The notes below the pieces were generated by a model. It had not been told where the DNA came from. It was given only the letters and a program-made list of their open reading frames with translations, and ran no database searches. Positions 37,454 through 46,719 of a stretch of DNA of 64,000 bases are shown here, piece by piece (within the stretch, counting starts at the first letter, position 1; each line of letters begins with the position of its first letter). Source of the DNA: JAUILA01 sp050289805. Its GTDB lineage: Bacteria; Bacteroidota; Bacteroidia; Cytophagales; Cyclobacteriaceae. The position numbers and the translations under genes are program-made. The DNA is taken from assembly GCA_050289805.1 (NCBI GenBank), contig JBNKGL010000001.1, forward strand, positions 1 through 64,000, read 5' to 3'.

Positions 37454-37720
37454 CAATCAAAAGCCTCATCGGTTTCACCGATGGGGCTTTTCCGTTACAT
37501 ATTGCGAAGCTTGCTTCAGCAATGTGTAACAGAAAGCCAAGAATGCGCTAAGCGCATTGAGGCTTTTGATTGGAACCTCCCCCCTTGGATCGCCGGCTTT
37601 GCCCAAAGAAGCGTCAGCGAAGGAGGGCAAAGCCGGCAATCCAGTAAGAGGATACTCTTTGAGTAAGAGCATACAGGATACCTTTACAGTACGAGCATAC
37701 AGGATACAGGATACAGTGTT
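37454..37720. repeat. Palindrome-rich non-coding tract downstream of tRNA-Pro
   Basis: The 355 bases between the tRNA and the next gene hold nested inverted repeats rather than a gene. CAATCAAAAGCCTCA (37454-37468) has its exact reverse complement at 37558-37572. Between them are the terminator hairpin, a hairpin at 37494-37530 (arms GTTACATATTGC and GCAATGTGTAAC with an inner GAAGC/GCTTC stem), and AATGCGC-TAA-GCGCATT (37542-37558). Outside lies an 18-base inverted repeat with one mismatch, GGATCGCCGGCTTTGCCC (37587-37604) against 37625-37642. Further on, GAGCATACAGGATAC occurs twice, followed by another AGGATAC. The last 90 bases before 37809 show nothing clear. Confidence 0.75.
37459..37491 (+). 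terminator. Rho-independent terminator after tRNA-Pro
   Basis: Arms AAAAGCCTCATCGG and CCGATGGGGCTTTT form a 14-pair stem (one T-G) with loop TTTCA, 5 bases after the tRNA. The run of T lies in the 3' arm. It also forms the start of the palindromic tract that follows. Confidence 0.82.
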
Positions 37721-37808
37721 AAGAACCCCAACCTTCCCCTGTATCAAAAAAAATACTACATTTAGGAATGTCATCCCCACAGACCGGATCAATTTACATT
37801 AGGGTCCT

Positions 37809-38555
37809 ATGATTAAATTCTTAGGCAGGTTTCGCTATAAGCTTATGGAGAAAAATAAAATCGGGCAATATGTCAAATATGCCTTCGGTGAAATAATTCT
37901 GGTTGTAATCGGAATTTTAATTGCCCTTCAGATCAATAACTGGAATACTGAAAAGAATAACCGGTTGGAATCAGAAAAATTCATGGATCGCCTGTTGAAG
38001 GAGGTAAGATACAATATAAAAGCCACCGACCGGGAAATTATCAGGGAGAAAGACCAGATCGGCAGCACTGTTGCGATTCTAGATATGTTTAATTCGGATG
38101 CTTCAAAACGTCAATCACGAACCCTGGATAGCATGCTTTTCATATGTATCGGTAAGAATCAGATTGAGCTGAAGTTAAGTACGCTCAATGAAGGACTAAA
38201 CACAGGGAGCATAGCACTTATACCTTCCGATTCATTGCGTACGCTGCTGTACGGACTGCAAACACTGGTCGATGAAATAAAGCACATGGAAGAAATCAAT
38301 GCGGAGGATATCGATAATAACCTAACGCCCTTTTTGTATGAACACCTGAACTGGCGTAAAATGGATGCCGAATTTTCGCTCTACAGGGATGAATCCGGAG
38401 AAACCGCATTTCCGGATCATGATAATCTAAAGGTTTTGCAATTCATGCTTTTTGAAAATCTGATCGACAATCGGTTTTATAATTCTAAAGAGCAACTGGA
38501 GGAATATGAAAACTTTAAGAATACGCTCGAACTTTTGGAACAGATGCTTGAATGA
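37809..38555 (+). CDS. DUF6090 family membrane protein
   Basis: A 248-residue protein with one membrane helix near residues 27-45 in the conserved family opening 'KYAFGEIILVVIGILIALQI', followed by 'NNWNTEKNN' and a helical, mostly polar region of 200 residues. DUF6090 proteins are frequent in Bacteroidota and have no established role. The TGA stop at 38553-38555 is followed by 44 further sense codons in the same frame, ending at TAG 38690, with a plausible helical sequence. This raises the question of a recent stop mutation or recoding. Confidence 0.85.
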   Translation: MIKFLGRFRYKLMEKNKIGQYVKYAFGEIILVVIGILIALQINNWNTEKNNRLESEKFMDRLLKEVRYNIKATDREIIREKDQIGSTVAILDMFNSDASKRQSRTLDSMLFICIGKNQIELKLSTLNEGLNTGSIALIPSDSLRTLLYGLQTLVDEIKHMEEINAEDIDNNLTPFLYEHLNWRKMDAEFSLYRDESGETAFPDHDNLKVLQFMLFENLIDNRFYNSKEQLEEYENFKNTLELLEQMLE

Positions 38556-38690
38556 TGTTCAATTTCTTCAGAAAATATCCTCGAAGATAACCTGTTTGCT
38601 TCACGAAAACTGGCCGAAAGATACGGGGAAGCCATGGTCATGTTGGAAAAGATCATCGAAGTATCAGATAGCCAAACAGAGAACCAGTAG
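38556..38690 (+). pseudogene. In-frame extension after the DUF6090 stop codon (possible remnant)
   Basis: Directly after the TGA of the DUF6090 gene the same frame stays open for 44 codons to TAG at 38688-38690. The translated segment contains 'ENILEDNLFASRKLAERYG' and 'EAMVMLEKIIEVSDSQ', an amphipathic helical pattern with normal codon use. It has no start of its own near its left end. It could be the old C-terminus of the gene, a piece of a lost neighbour, or chance. I see no selenocysteine context. Confidence 0.35.
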
Positions 38691-38773
38691 CCGGTCATAG
38701 TTTGTTGCACAATAAGGAAATTTCAATTATTCAAGAATAAATATTTCATTTTTAATATAATTTTGAGTATTTT

Positions 38774-38790
38774 CCATTGGTTTCCAATGG
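38774..38790 (+). promoter_or_regulatory. Palindrome before the AraC-type gene
   Basis: CCATTGG-TTT-CCAATGG is a perfect 7-base inverted repeat whose right end lies 9 bases before the start codon at 38800. It could be an operator used for autoregulation, or an RNA hairpin that covers the ribosome site. No second copy was noticed in the window. Confidence 0.35.
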
Positions 38791-38799
38791 TATAATCTG

Positions 38800-39666
38800 A
38801 TGATTAACCTGTATGAACTTCAGCTAGCTCACCCTGAAACATTTAAACAGTTTTCAATAAACGATAATCTCATCGTTTATTATCGATGTCCCCAATCTGA
38901 ACAACTCGTCAAACTCTATAATAATTACGAAGAAATACTTTTTACATTTTCCGGTGAAAAGTTAATTCATATTGGTGATCAATCCTGGGCGTTAACCGAC
39001 GGGGATTCATTACTGGTTCGAAAGACCGCTTACGTGCAGGAAATGTTTGACAACACTGATTGGGAAGTGCTTGCATTTCACTTCAATGCCGATTTTGTCA
39101 AGAGCGTTGTAAAAGAGTTCAAGGAGAATTTTACTATTGAGAATATTCCCAAGGTGCCACATGATATGGTTCTCAGGATAAAGGTGAATCAAAATATCCG
39201 GACATACTTTTACAGCTTTTTGCCCTTATTTTCGGATGACATAGAATTTTCGGAGCCCTTAATGGAACGAAGGGTGCGTGAACTGCTCATCAATATCCTG
39301 GCGGAGCCTGCCAACATTAATGTGCTTGCCTACTTCCATCACATTTACAGTCAGCACAAAATTCCAATATGGCATGTGATGGAAAGTAACTTCATGTTTA
39401 ACCTGCCGCTTTCCGAATTCGCCAAACTTTGTCAACGCAGTATCTCCACGTTCAAGAATGATTTCAAAAATTATTATAATACCTCACCAGGCAAATGGCT
39501 ATTGGAAAAAAGGCTTAATCATTCCAAACAATTAATCCAATCAACGAATAAGACCATCGCGGAAGTAGCTTTTCAAAGCGGATTTGAAAATGTATCCCAT
39601 TTCAGCCGGGTCTTCAAAGCAAATTTTGGCTGTTGTCCTTCTGATGTAAAGAAGTCTGATTATTAG
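38800..39666 (+). CDS. AraC family transcriptional regulator
   Basis: A 288-residue regulator. The C-terminal 100 residues are an AraC DNA-binding domain with two HTH units: 'LPLSEFAKLCQRSISTFKNDFKNYY' (in part) and 'TIAEVAFQSGFENVSHFSRVFKANFG'. The N-terminal region (about 1-175) is a cupin-like effector domain with 'IVYYRCPQSEQLVKLYNNYEEI' (in part), of the ExsA/YSIRK-like type common in Bacteroidota. It probably controls the ScyD/E-like lipoprotein gene that begins 103 bases downstream. A palindrome lies just before its start. Confidence 0.9.
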   Translation: MINLYELQLAHPETFKQFSINDNLIVYYRCPQSEQLVKLYNNYEEILFTFSGEKLIHIGDQSWALTDGDSLLVRKTAYVQEMFDNTDWEVLAFHFNADFVKSVVKEFKENFTIENIPKVPHDMVLRIKVNQNIRTYFYSFLPLFSDDIEFSEPLMERRVRELLINILAEPANINVLAYFHHIYSQHKIPIWHVMESNFMFNLPLSEFAKLCQRSISTFKNDFKNYYNTSPGKWLLEKRLNHSKQLIQSTNKTIAEVAFQSGFENVSHFSRVFKANFGCCPSDVKKSDY

Positions 39667-39769
39667 AGGTTGTCCTTTCAGCAAATATTTTTAACTACAG
39701 AGCAAAATCAATTCTCCATCCACCCATTAGTTTCATAGGTAATCAATTAAACAACCTTAAAGATTACAT

Positions 39770-40843
39770 ATGAAAAATTTTAATTCAAATTCATCAATCC
39801 TGTACAAGCCCGGCTTGTCAGGATTATTAGCTCTGGTGTTGTGCTTTTGTTTTGTTCTGATGACCTCCTGTTCTGAAGAGGGCTCGGAAATTGTTCCTGA
39901 TCCCGTGAGTCAGTCAGAAATCCTGTCAAAGGCAAATGCCGGTCCGTCAGAAGTATCAGTTTTGACATCCGGACTCATGGGTGCTGCCGGCAGTACTATC
40001 GGACCCGGCGGTGATCTGTTTGTAACTGAAGGCGCGGTAGGTAAAATTACCCGCATAAATCTGCGTACAGGTGAAAAATCTACGTTTGCTGAGGGCTTGC
40101 CGCTATCCATTATTGGCATAGGGGGTGTGTGGGATGTTGCTTTTATCGGAGAAACCGCTTATGCCCTGGTCACATTGAACGGTCCGCAATTTGGAGGAAC
40201 CTACCCAGTGGGAATTTACAGAATTGACGGCCCGGACAGTTACACCGTTATCGCGGATATCGGAGTGTACACACTTGCCAACCCTCCATCTACAGATTAT
40301 TTTGTGGATATGGGCGTGCAATATTCCATTGAAGCATTCCGTGGTGGATTCCTGGTGACCGACGGTCATCATAACCGTGTTTATCACGTTACAAGGGATG
40401 GTGAAATTTCTGATTTCAAGACCTTTGGAAATATTGTGCCTACAGGACTGGAAGTCCGCGGCAATACCGTTTACATGGCCGAAGCGGGACCGGTACCTCA
40501 CCTTCCTGAAAATGGAAAAGTGGTATCATTTAGTCCGGGTTCTGATGATGTAACTGAGATTGCATCAGGATCTCCTTTGCTCGTGGATGTGGAATTTAAT
40601 CGAGGTCAAACGATGTATGCGCTTTCCCAGGGAACCTGGAATGGTCAAGGTGAAGGATCTCCGGCATTGCCGGAAACGGGAGCCCTGGTTCGTGTTAATT
40701 CGGATGGAACATTTACCGTCATAAAATCTGAACTGGACATTCCTACATCACTGGAGTTTGTCGGAAATACGGCATATATAGTAACGCTTACCGGAAATGT
40801 TTTAGTCATCCACAATGTTGGAAGCGCACCTTTCGGAATTTAA
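39770..40843 (+). CDS. ScyD/ScyE-type beta-propeller lipoprotein
   Basis: A 357-residue lipoprotein: signal peptide and lipobox 'LMTSC' (Cys near residue 34), then a six-blade propeller in the style of ScyD/ScyE proteins ('GPGGDLFVTEGAVGKITRIN', 'GIYRIDGPDSYTVIADIG', 'DGHHNRVYHVTRDGEISDF'). ScyD/ScyE take part in scytonemin production in cyanobacteria, but relatives in other bacteria are probably unrelated in role. A short hairpin terminator follows. It may be controlled by the AraC-type regulator encoded before it. Confidence 0.82.
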   Translation: MKNFNSNSSILYKPGLSGLLALVLCFCFVLMTSCSEEGSEIVPDPVSQSEILSKANAGPSEVSVLTSGLMGAAGSTIGPGGDLFVTEGAVGKITRINLRTGEKSTFAEGLPLSIIGIGGVWDVAFIGETAYALVTLNGPQFGGTYPVGIYRIDGPDSYTVIADIGVYTLANPPSTDYFVDMGVQYSIEAFRGGFLVTDGHHNRVYHVTRDGEISDFKTFGNIVPTGLEVRGNTVYMAEAGPVPHLPENGKVVSFSPGSDDVTEIASGSPLLVDVEFNRGQTMYALSQGTWNGQGEGSPALPETGALVRVNSDGTFTVIKSELDIPTSLEFVGNTAYIVTLTGNVLVIHNVGSAPFGI

Positions 40844-40865
40844 GGTTATCAACCAGAAATAAAAT

Positions 40866-40910
40866 GGATCACCTGCCGAATGTTTGCATTCGAAGGTGGT
40901 CCTTTTCTTT
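40866..40910 (+). terminator. Terminator after the ScyD/E-like gene
   Basis: GGATCACC...CGAATG pairs with CATTCG...GGTGGTCC around TTTG, with a small internal bulge, followed by TTTTCTTT. It lies between convergent genes. A second weak stem at 40933-40955 may serve the opposite strand. Confidence 0.7.
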
Positions 40911-40957
40911 AAAGTCAAATTTTTATTAAACCAGAATTTCCTCGCAGGAATTTCTGC

Positions 40958-43783
40958 TCAGACCATCATGTCGGTAGGGGTAAACCCATAGTATTCATGG
41001 AAGCATTTGGTGAAATAGGACGGACTGGAAAACCCAACGTTAAACGCGACTTCTGAAATAGTTGCACTTTTTTGCTTGAGTAACTGATAAGCACGCTTCA
41101 GTCTGAAGGTTCGTATAAACTCGTTAGGGCCATGACCAAGGAGAGCTGTGAGCTTCCGGTGTAATTGAGATCTGCTCATATGGATTGCCTGGCCCAATTC
41201 GGTAACACCGAATTTATCATCAGAGATATGGTCTTCCGTGATCTCAACCAATTTGTTCAGGAAATTTTCATCAACTGAATTTACCGTAATATCTTTCGGA
41301 CTGAGGACACCTGTTTTTTTGTATTTTTCTTTCAGTTTATTTCTGGAATCAATCAGATTTGAAATACGCAAATGCAATTCCCTTGGCACAAACGGCTTCG
41401 AAAGGTAATTGTCGGCCTTTACAGATAATCCAACCATCCGATCATCCAGTTCTGCCTTTGCTGTTAGGAGGATAATTGGTATGTGACTTGTCTTTTCATT
41501 GTTTTTCAATAAATCACATACCTCATAGCCATTCTTTTTTGGCATCATCACGTCTGAAACAATCAGGTCAGGAATAATTTCCAGCGCTTTGGAAATTCCT
41601 TCTTCCCCGTTTTCCGCGGTGATAACAGAGAAGTCATCAGCCAATGTCTTTTTAATATATTTACAGACATCAACATTGTCCTCAATGACCAGTACAAGAC
41701 TTTTGTCAACTGTCTGATTTGTGTCCCCGATTTCATCTACAACCGGAACTGATGATGAAATATGTTTTATTTTTTCTTTAGACGAGACAAGGTGATGGTC
41801 CGTGCTACTTAAAGGCAGATTTACCGGCAGGCGTATAATTATTTCGGTCCCATGATCGGGAACACTATTCGCGGTAATGGTCCCGTCGTGCAATTCGACC
41901 AACTCTTTTGAAAGGGCCAGGCCAATTCCTGATCCTTCATTTTGGTGAAGTTGATTTGAATCTGACTGGTAGAAGCGATTGAAGATATGCTCGAGGTCAA
42001 CCTCGGCGATTCCCTGCCCACTGTCCTTCACTTTAATTGTAATGCAGGGCGCATCATCTTGCGTATTAGGAGTTTCGGCTGTTACCTGGATCCGGCCTTT
42101 CTCCGGTGTGAATTTAAATGCATTGGCCAGGATATTGGTCAGTATAGTCTGAACCTTTTCCTTGTCAAAATTCATCATGAAGAATTCATCTGTTACATCC
42201 AGATCCATTGTAATCTGCTTGAGCTCCGCAAGCGAATGGAATGCCATGGCCGTACTCCTGATCAGACTAATGATATCTGAATTTTGGGTGTGAATTTTCA
42301 ATTTGCCGGTTTCAATTTTTGACAGTTCCAGTAACTGATTAATCAAATCAAGCAACCGCTGTGCATTCCTGCTCATGATTTTCAATTCAGGATTTAACGA
42401 AGGCGCTTTATCGTTAGATAAAATATCATCCAGGGGACCAAGGATCAGGGTGAGGGGCGTTCGAAACTCATGTGAAATGTTGGCAAAGAAGCGCGATTTA
42501 AGCTGATCCATTTCTTTTTCCTTCGCCAGAAGTTGACGATTTTTTGTGGCTTTCAAGCGCTGCTGATAGGAGATCATGCCTAAGAATGCAATAAGGATAA
42601 CCCCGATCAGAACATAGACGTTGCGCCGGAAAATTGCTGAGTCTTTTTGCTCATTCAGAAGAATGATCTCATTTTCCTTTTTCCGGGATTCGTACCTGGT
42701 TTCAAGTTCCAAAGCTGTCTTTACTTTTTCTGTCTGATACAAGGAGTCCCGGATTACCGCTACGGATTCAGCGTATAGGAGGGCACTGTCATATTCCTGA
42801 CGGGCCTTGTAAATTTCCAACAGAGATTCCGAAGCTTTGAGGATTCTGTGAGTTGCTGCTAAATCAGTTGCAAGTCGAAGGCTTGTTTTTGCATGATATA
42901 ATGCACTGTCCAGTTGGCCTGTTTTAAGATAGACATTGGCACACCCAATATGGGAATACGTCATTCCAAAGGTATCTCCTTTTTCAATATCAATTTGGAG
43001 GCATTGATGGTAATATTGTAACGCTTTGTCATACTCCTGCTGATTTTCATAGATAAGGGCGAGGTTATTTAAATTACCCGCGACACTTGATAATTCATTG
43101 AGTTTTCGGTTAACAATAGCGGATTGTTCATACAGATAAATCGCGGAATCTATATTTCCATTCTCTTTCAGGGCGATTGCTTTCGTATGCCACATATCAG
43201 TTAAATCCAGCGAATCATATTCAGTTTTCATGAATATGCTCAGTGCCTTATTAATGTTGTCCAGTGACTTCTCAGGTTCGTGAAGCTGATAGTACAACAT
43301 TGATATTCCACGATAGCAAAATGCCAGGGAGTATAGGTCGTTGGCTTTTTCAGCAAGTTTGCAGCCTTCCACATACGCGTCCATTGACGATGCATAATCC
43401 CCCATGTCCGAATACAAATCCCCCAGTTTTTTTTCGATAAGCGAAGCTTCCGAAAGATTTCCATGATCCTTATAAAGAATTAATGCACGCTGGAAGCGCT
43501 CTTTTGCAAGCACAAAATCACCATGAAACCGGAGGATAATGCCTGCGGTTTCTTCAGACTTTGCAGCAAGATGCCACATTGATCCTGTCCCGGCCAGTGT
43601 TCCCGCCGAATCTAAATATAACATGGCGGCAGGCAGGTCTTTCTGAAAAATGGTCCTTGCCGAATCCAGATATCCGGAGATAAGAAGTGAATCCCTGTTA
43701 ATTTCGATACTCCTTCCGGTGAAACTCCAGGAATTGAGCGAAATCAAAATAAAAACAATGCATGGAAGACGTGCTCTTCTCAT
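40958..43783 (-). CDS. TPR-sensing hybrid histidine kinase with AraC output
   Basis: A 941-residue single-chain two-component system. Signal peptide (1-23) and about nine tetratricopeptide repeats (about 50-370) lie outside, with a membrane helix near residue 395 ('VYVLIGVILIAFLGMI'). Inside are HisKA (H-box 'ANISHEFRTPLTLILGPL'), a HATPase ('NAFKFTPEKG', 'GSGIGLALSKELV'), a receiver ('DLIVSDVMMPKKNGYEVCDLL' in part, with the phospho-Asp) and a C-terminal AraC domain ('MSRSQLHRKLTALLGHGPNE'). It resembles the hybrid two-component regulators of Bacteroidota, but with TPRs instead of the usual propeller sensor. The target is likely one of the adjacent genes. Confidence 0.93.
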   Translation of the reverse strand: MRRARLPCIVFILISLNSWSFTGRSIEINRDSLLISGYLDSARTIFQKDLPAAMLYLDSAGTLAGTGSMWHLAAKSEETAGIILRFHGDFVLAKERFQRALILYKDHGNLSEASLIEKKLGDLYSDMGDYASSMDAYVEGCKLAEKANDLYSLAFCYRGISMLYYQLHEPEKSLDNINKALSIFMKTEYDSLDLTDMWHTKAIALKENGNIDSAIYLYEQSAIVNRKLNELSSVAGNLNNLALIYENQQEYDKALQYYHQCLQIDIEKGDTFGMTYSHIGCANVYLKTGQLDSALYHAKTSLRLATDLAATHRILKASESLLEIYKARQEYDSALLYAESVAVIRDSLYQTEKVKTALELETRYESRKKENEIILLNEQKDSAIFRRNVYVLIGVILIAFLGMISYQQRLKATKNRQLLAKEKEMDQLKSRFFANISHEFRTPLTLILGPLDDILSNDKAPSLNPELKIMSRNAQRLLDLINQLLELSKIETGKLKIHTQNSDIISLIRSTAMAFHSLAELKQITMDLDVTDEFFMMNFDKEKVQTILTNILANAFKFTPEKGRIQVTAETPNTQDDAPCITIKVKDSGQGIAEVDLEHIFNRFYQSDSNQLHQNEGSGIGLALSKELVELHDGTITANSVPDHGTEIIIRLPVNLPLSSTDHHLVSSKEKIKHISSSVPVVDEIGDTNQTVDKSLVLVIEDNVDVCKYIKKTLADDFSVITAENGEEGISKALEIIPDLIVSDVMMPKKNGYEVCDLLKNNEKTSHIPIILLTAKAELDDRMVGLSVKADNYLSKPFVPRELHLRISNLIDSRNKLKEKYKKTGVLSPKDITVNSVDENFLNKLVEITEDHISDDKFGVTELGQAIHMSRSQLHRKLTALLGHGPNEFIRTFRLKRAYQLLKQKSATISEVAFNVGFSSPSYFTKCFHEYYGFTPTDMMV

Positions 43784-43867
43784 TTGGGAATGGTTGAGTT
43801 GTATAATATAATCAATTTATTCCCAATGCCTCCGATTTGATTCTAAATGAATGTGTACTAATACAAA

Positions 43868-43898
43868 TGAAAATCGCCGGTTTTGCCGGCGATTTTCA
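43868..43898 (-). terminator. Terminator after the carboxylesterase gene
   Basis: Thirteen-base arms TGAAAATCGCCGG and CCGGCGATTTTCA pair perfectly across a TTTTG loop. On the minus strand the stem is followed by TTTGTATT. It separates the carboxylesterase gene from the hybrid kinase gene, which are on the same strand, so they are likely separate transcripts. Confidence 0.83.
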
Positions 43899-43931
43899 AG
43901 TTGAATAAATAAGAGACTAAGTACATTCAGG

Positions 43932-45569
43932 TCATTTTATATTACCATATGCTTTGTCGAGGAATTCATACCGTGCGTCATGTTCTGCATTGATCTGCTT
44001 ACTTTGCGTATCAATGATCATGACCGGTGGTGTTTTATCATCGGCCTCCGCCGCGTCCCATTGGGGTAACCCGTCTCCGTTGGGATTTCCGGTTTTGATA
44101 AAATTGGCGAAATAGTTCTGCATCGTTTCACTTACCTTGAAGTCCTCAGGTGTCCAGGCATAGTCTTCAACCAAATGCAGGTTACCCATGCAGTATTCAA
44201 TTTCACAGGCGTGAGGAGCACCTATGGGTTCGGGCATCTGAGGTGCGTTTGAATCCCTTCGAATTGTACCGCCTGCAAGTCCCGGTACAAGGTTCTTGTC
44301 ACGCAACGGGGGTCTTAACTTGCTGTACAAATATCTGTAAACGGGCTGTTTACTATTGTCGCGGTGCAGGTCGAACCATTTCCAGGTACTGTAGGCAATG
44401 AAACGATCCGAGGCCAGGTCAGTGGCAGAATATTCAATTTCCTTAGTACTTCCGTGGGGGTAAAGCTTCAAAACCTCTTCATATTTCTCAGGATATAGTT
44501 GTTTTACTTTGGCAACATAATTTTCCTCCGTATAGGGCTGACCCTGCATGATAGCCATTCCCGGGATTTCTGCAGAATTCCATCCTACAAGAAGAGGTAC
44601 CTGGGCCTGTTCCTCATTTTCAAAAATTTCCGGGAGTGATTTCGGCAGGAAATACCCGTCGATCACCGCGGGAAATCCGAATCTGCCTGATTCATTATAG
44701 ATCTCATATACTTCCCGGGTACTCAGCTTTCGTAGTTCAGAAAGGGATGGGTAACCCGCTTTTGTCGCAAATTCCAAACCGATTTTTTCTGCTTCGGCCA
44801 GGGGTATGGCAGTCATGGTTGGATTGATGCCGGCCCCGCTTTCACCAATGGCCCCTGCGATCAGATCTTTGGAAAGGGGAGAGGCCATTTGCTGACTAAC
44901 ACCAATGGAACCGGCAGATTCACCGGCGATCGTTACTTTGGACGGGTCGCCTCCAAATGCGGCAATATTTTTTTGTACCCATTTCAATGCCGCATGCTGA
45001 TCGAGCAGGCCGTAATTTCCTGATGAACCATAGGGTGCTTCCGCACTTAATTCGGGGTGTGCGAAGAAACCGAAAATATTCAGACGGTAATTGGTGGTGA
45101 CCACGATGATTCCTTTCTTGGCCATGCTTTCTCCGTCATACCGGTATTCCGAAGCATCACCGGCAACGTTTCCTCCTCCGAAAAAGTAAACGAGAACCGG
45201 CAGGTCCTTTGTATTGCGTGTTGCCGGGGTCCAGATATTCAGATAAAGGCAATCCTCACTCACCCCATTGGAACGGGATTTCATGTCACCGAAAACCATT
45301 CTCTGCATCGGGCGCGGCCCAAATTTCTTTGTTTCCTTAACACCATCCCAGTTATCGAGCGGCTGTGGAGCTTTCCAGCGTAAATCTCCTACCGGGGGTT
45401 TGGCGAATGGAACACCTAAATAGGTTTGAATTCCGGTTACCGTATTGTAATTACCTTCAATAATTCCATTTTCGACTTTTACCTGAACAGGAAATGCATC
45501 CTTGTCCTGGCTTATCACGACTGTGTTTATCATGAGGAATAATGCGATGAATAAGATGGGCGTTTTCAT
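43932..45569 (-). CDS. Carboxylesterase (type B, alpha/beta hydrolase)
   Basis: A 545-residue exported esterase with a signal peptide (cleavage near 'VVISQD'). The nucleophile elbow is 'TIAGESAGSIG', the oxyanion-hole stretch is 'VYFFGGGNVAGDAS', and the catalytic His lies in 'APHACEIEYCMGN'. It would hydrolyse carboxylic esters outside the cytoplasm; the substrate is unknown. It is transcribed toward the hybrid kinase gene and ends in a strong hairpin, and may be a target of that kinase. Confidence 0.92.
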   Translation of the reverse strand: MKTPILFIALFLMINTVVISQDKDAFPVQVKVENGIIEGNYNTVTGIQTYLGVPFAKPPVGDLRWKAPQPLDNWDGVKETKKFGPRPMQRMVFGDMKSRSNGVSEDCLYLNIWTPATRNTKDLPVLVYFFGGGNVAGDASEYRYDGESMAKKGIIVVTTNYRLNIFGFFAHPELSAEAPYGSSGNYGLLDQHAALKWVQKNIAAFGGDPSKVTIAGESAGSIGVSQQMASPLSKDLIAGAIGESGAGINPTMTAIPLAEAEKIGLEFATKAGYPSLSELRKLSTREVYEIYNESGRFGFPAVIDGYFLPKSLPEIFENEEQAQVPLLVGWNSAEIPGMAIMQGQPYTEENYVAKVKQLYPEKYEEVLKLYPHGSTKEIEYSATDLASDRFIAYSTWKWFDLHRDNSKQPVYRYLYSKLRPPLRDKNLVPGLAGGTIRRDSNAPQMPEPIGAPHACEIEYCMGNLHLVEDYAWTPEDFKVSETMQNYFANFIKTGNPNGDGLPQWDAAEADDKTPPVMIIDTQSKQINAEHDARYEFLDKAYGNIK

Positions 45570-45678
45570 TTGTGTGTTGATTGAATGATTCTATTGTCTC
45601 ACTTTGATACAATAATAAGATGTTTCATCCAGATTACCCATTACATTCAGGGATTTGGTCTTCAGATAAATAAAATAA

Positions 45679-46719
45679 TTACTCGATCACTTCATAGATC
45701 GTAATGGGATTGGCCTTATTCTTTAGGGTAATACTCCCAACTTTTTCACAATGAAAGGACTCTTTCACCTTCTCATAACAGCTTTCGGTAATGAGAATTT
45801 GGTTTTCGCCGGCGGCATCCTGAAGACGTGCCGCAGTATTTACCGTATCCCCGATCACCGTGTAGTCAAGTCGCTTTAAACTTGCCGAACCAATGTTGCC
45901 GGAAACCATTTCTCCACTTTTAATTCCTATGGAAACGCTTGGCTTGAAATTCAGGTCTTCTCCCTGTGGCGGCAGACTTTGCAATTTATTACATATAGCC
46001 AGTGAAGCATCGATAGCGCGATCCAGGTGATACTCGCCTTTGAAAACCGCCATGATCGCATCCCCGATAAACTTGTCGATATATCCCTGCTGGTTCATGA
46101 TCTCCTTGACCATTTCATCAAAATAAGTATTGATCAGCGTTACAACCGTATCAGCGGGAGCACTCTCACTAATGGCAGTAAAACCGCAAATATCGATGAA
46201 TACAACCGTGGCTTCGATGGTTTCATTTGCCATGATGGTAGCCTCGTATTCACGGTTTCCCATAAAGTTCAGGACATTCTCATCCACATACATTTTCAGT
46301 ATGTTATTTTCCTTGATCGCCTGGAGTGTTTCCTTCAGATGTCTCGCATGCTTCAGGGTCTTTTCCATGGTTACAGTGAGATCCTCAAAATTGATAGGCT
46401 TCGTTATGAAGTCAAAAGCACCCCGGTTCATGGCCGTACGAATATTATCCATATCGCCATAGGCTGAAACAATCACGGACTTGATCAGAGGGCTCAATTC
46501 GTTCAGCCTTGATAGAAGGGTAAGTCCGTCCATTTCCGGCATATTAATATCGCTCAGCACGATGTCCACGTCGGGGGATCCTCCCAGCTTTTCAAGTGCA
46601 TCCTTACCATTGATGGCAAACAGGAATTCATATTCACGCTGACGGATCTGCTTTCTGAATTTCTGTTTAATCAGTGTTTCCAGATCGGCTTCATCATCGA
46701 CAACAAGTATTTTTGCCAT
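45679..46719 (-). CDS. Response regulator fused to a class III adenylyl cyclase
   Basis: A 346-residue cytoplasmic output protein. A receiver domain (1-125) carries D8-D9, the phospho-acceptor D57 ('VLSDINMPEMDGL') and a conserved Lys ('DFITKPINF'). A helical linker leads to a class III cyclase domain (about 165-340) with both metal aspartates ('FIDICGFT', 'FIGDAIMAVF'), the adenine Lys ('DKFIGD') and the Asn/Arg pair in 'GDTVNTAARL'. Thr stands at the second base-contact position, as in class IIIb enzymes. It should make cAMP when phosphorylated. It overlaps the stop of the response regulator gene by one base (TAATG) and is the last gene of the FIST-kinase operon. Confidence 0.93.
   Translation of the reverse strand: MAKILVVDDEADLETLIKQKFRKQIRQREYEFLFAINGKDALEKLGGSPDVDIVLSDINMPEMDGLTLLSRLNELSPLIKSVIVSAYGDMDNIRTAMNRGAFDFITKPINFEDLTVTMEKTLKHARHLKETLQAIKENNILKMYVDENVLNFMGNREYEATIMANETIEATVVFIDICGFTAISESAPADTVVTLINTYFDEMVKEIMNQQGYIDKFIGDAIMAVFKGEYHLDRAIDASLAICNKLQSLPPQGEDLNFKPSVSIGIKSGEMVSGNIGSASLKRLDYTVIGDTVNTAARLQDAAGENQILITESCYEKVKESFHCEKVGSITLKNKANPITIYEVIE

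Noticed and set aside
37667..37715. Repeated GAGCATACAGGATAC units as a CRISPR array
   Set aside because: Only two full units with a very short spacer, no third regular unit and no cas genes in the window.
37475..37792. A 105-residue minus-strand reading frame in the tract after the tRNA
   Set aside because: It runs through the palindromes and the terminator, has no homologous domain that I recognise, and its frame follows from the inverted repeats. It is better read as a repeat.
37379..37808. tRNA-Pro as the left end of an integrated element
   Set aside because: There is no integrase or phage-like gene on either side, and no second copy of the tRNA 3' end was seen in the window.
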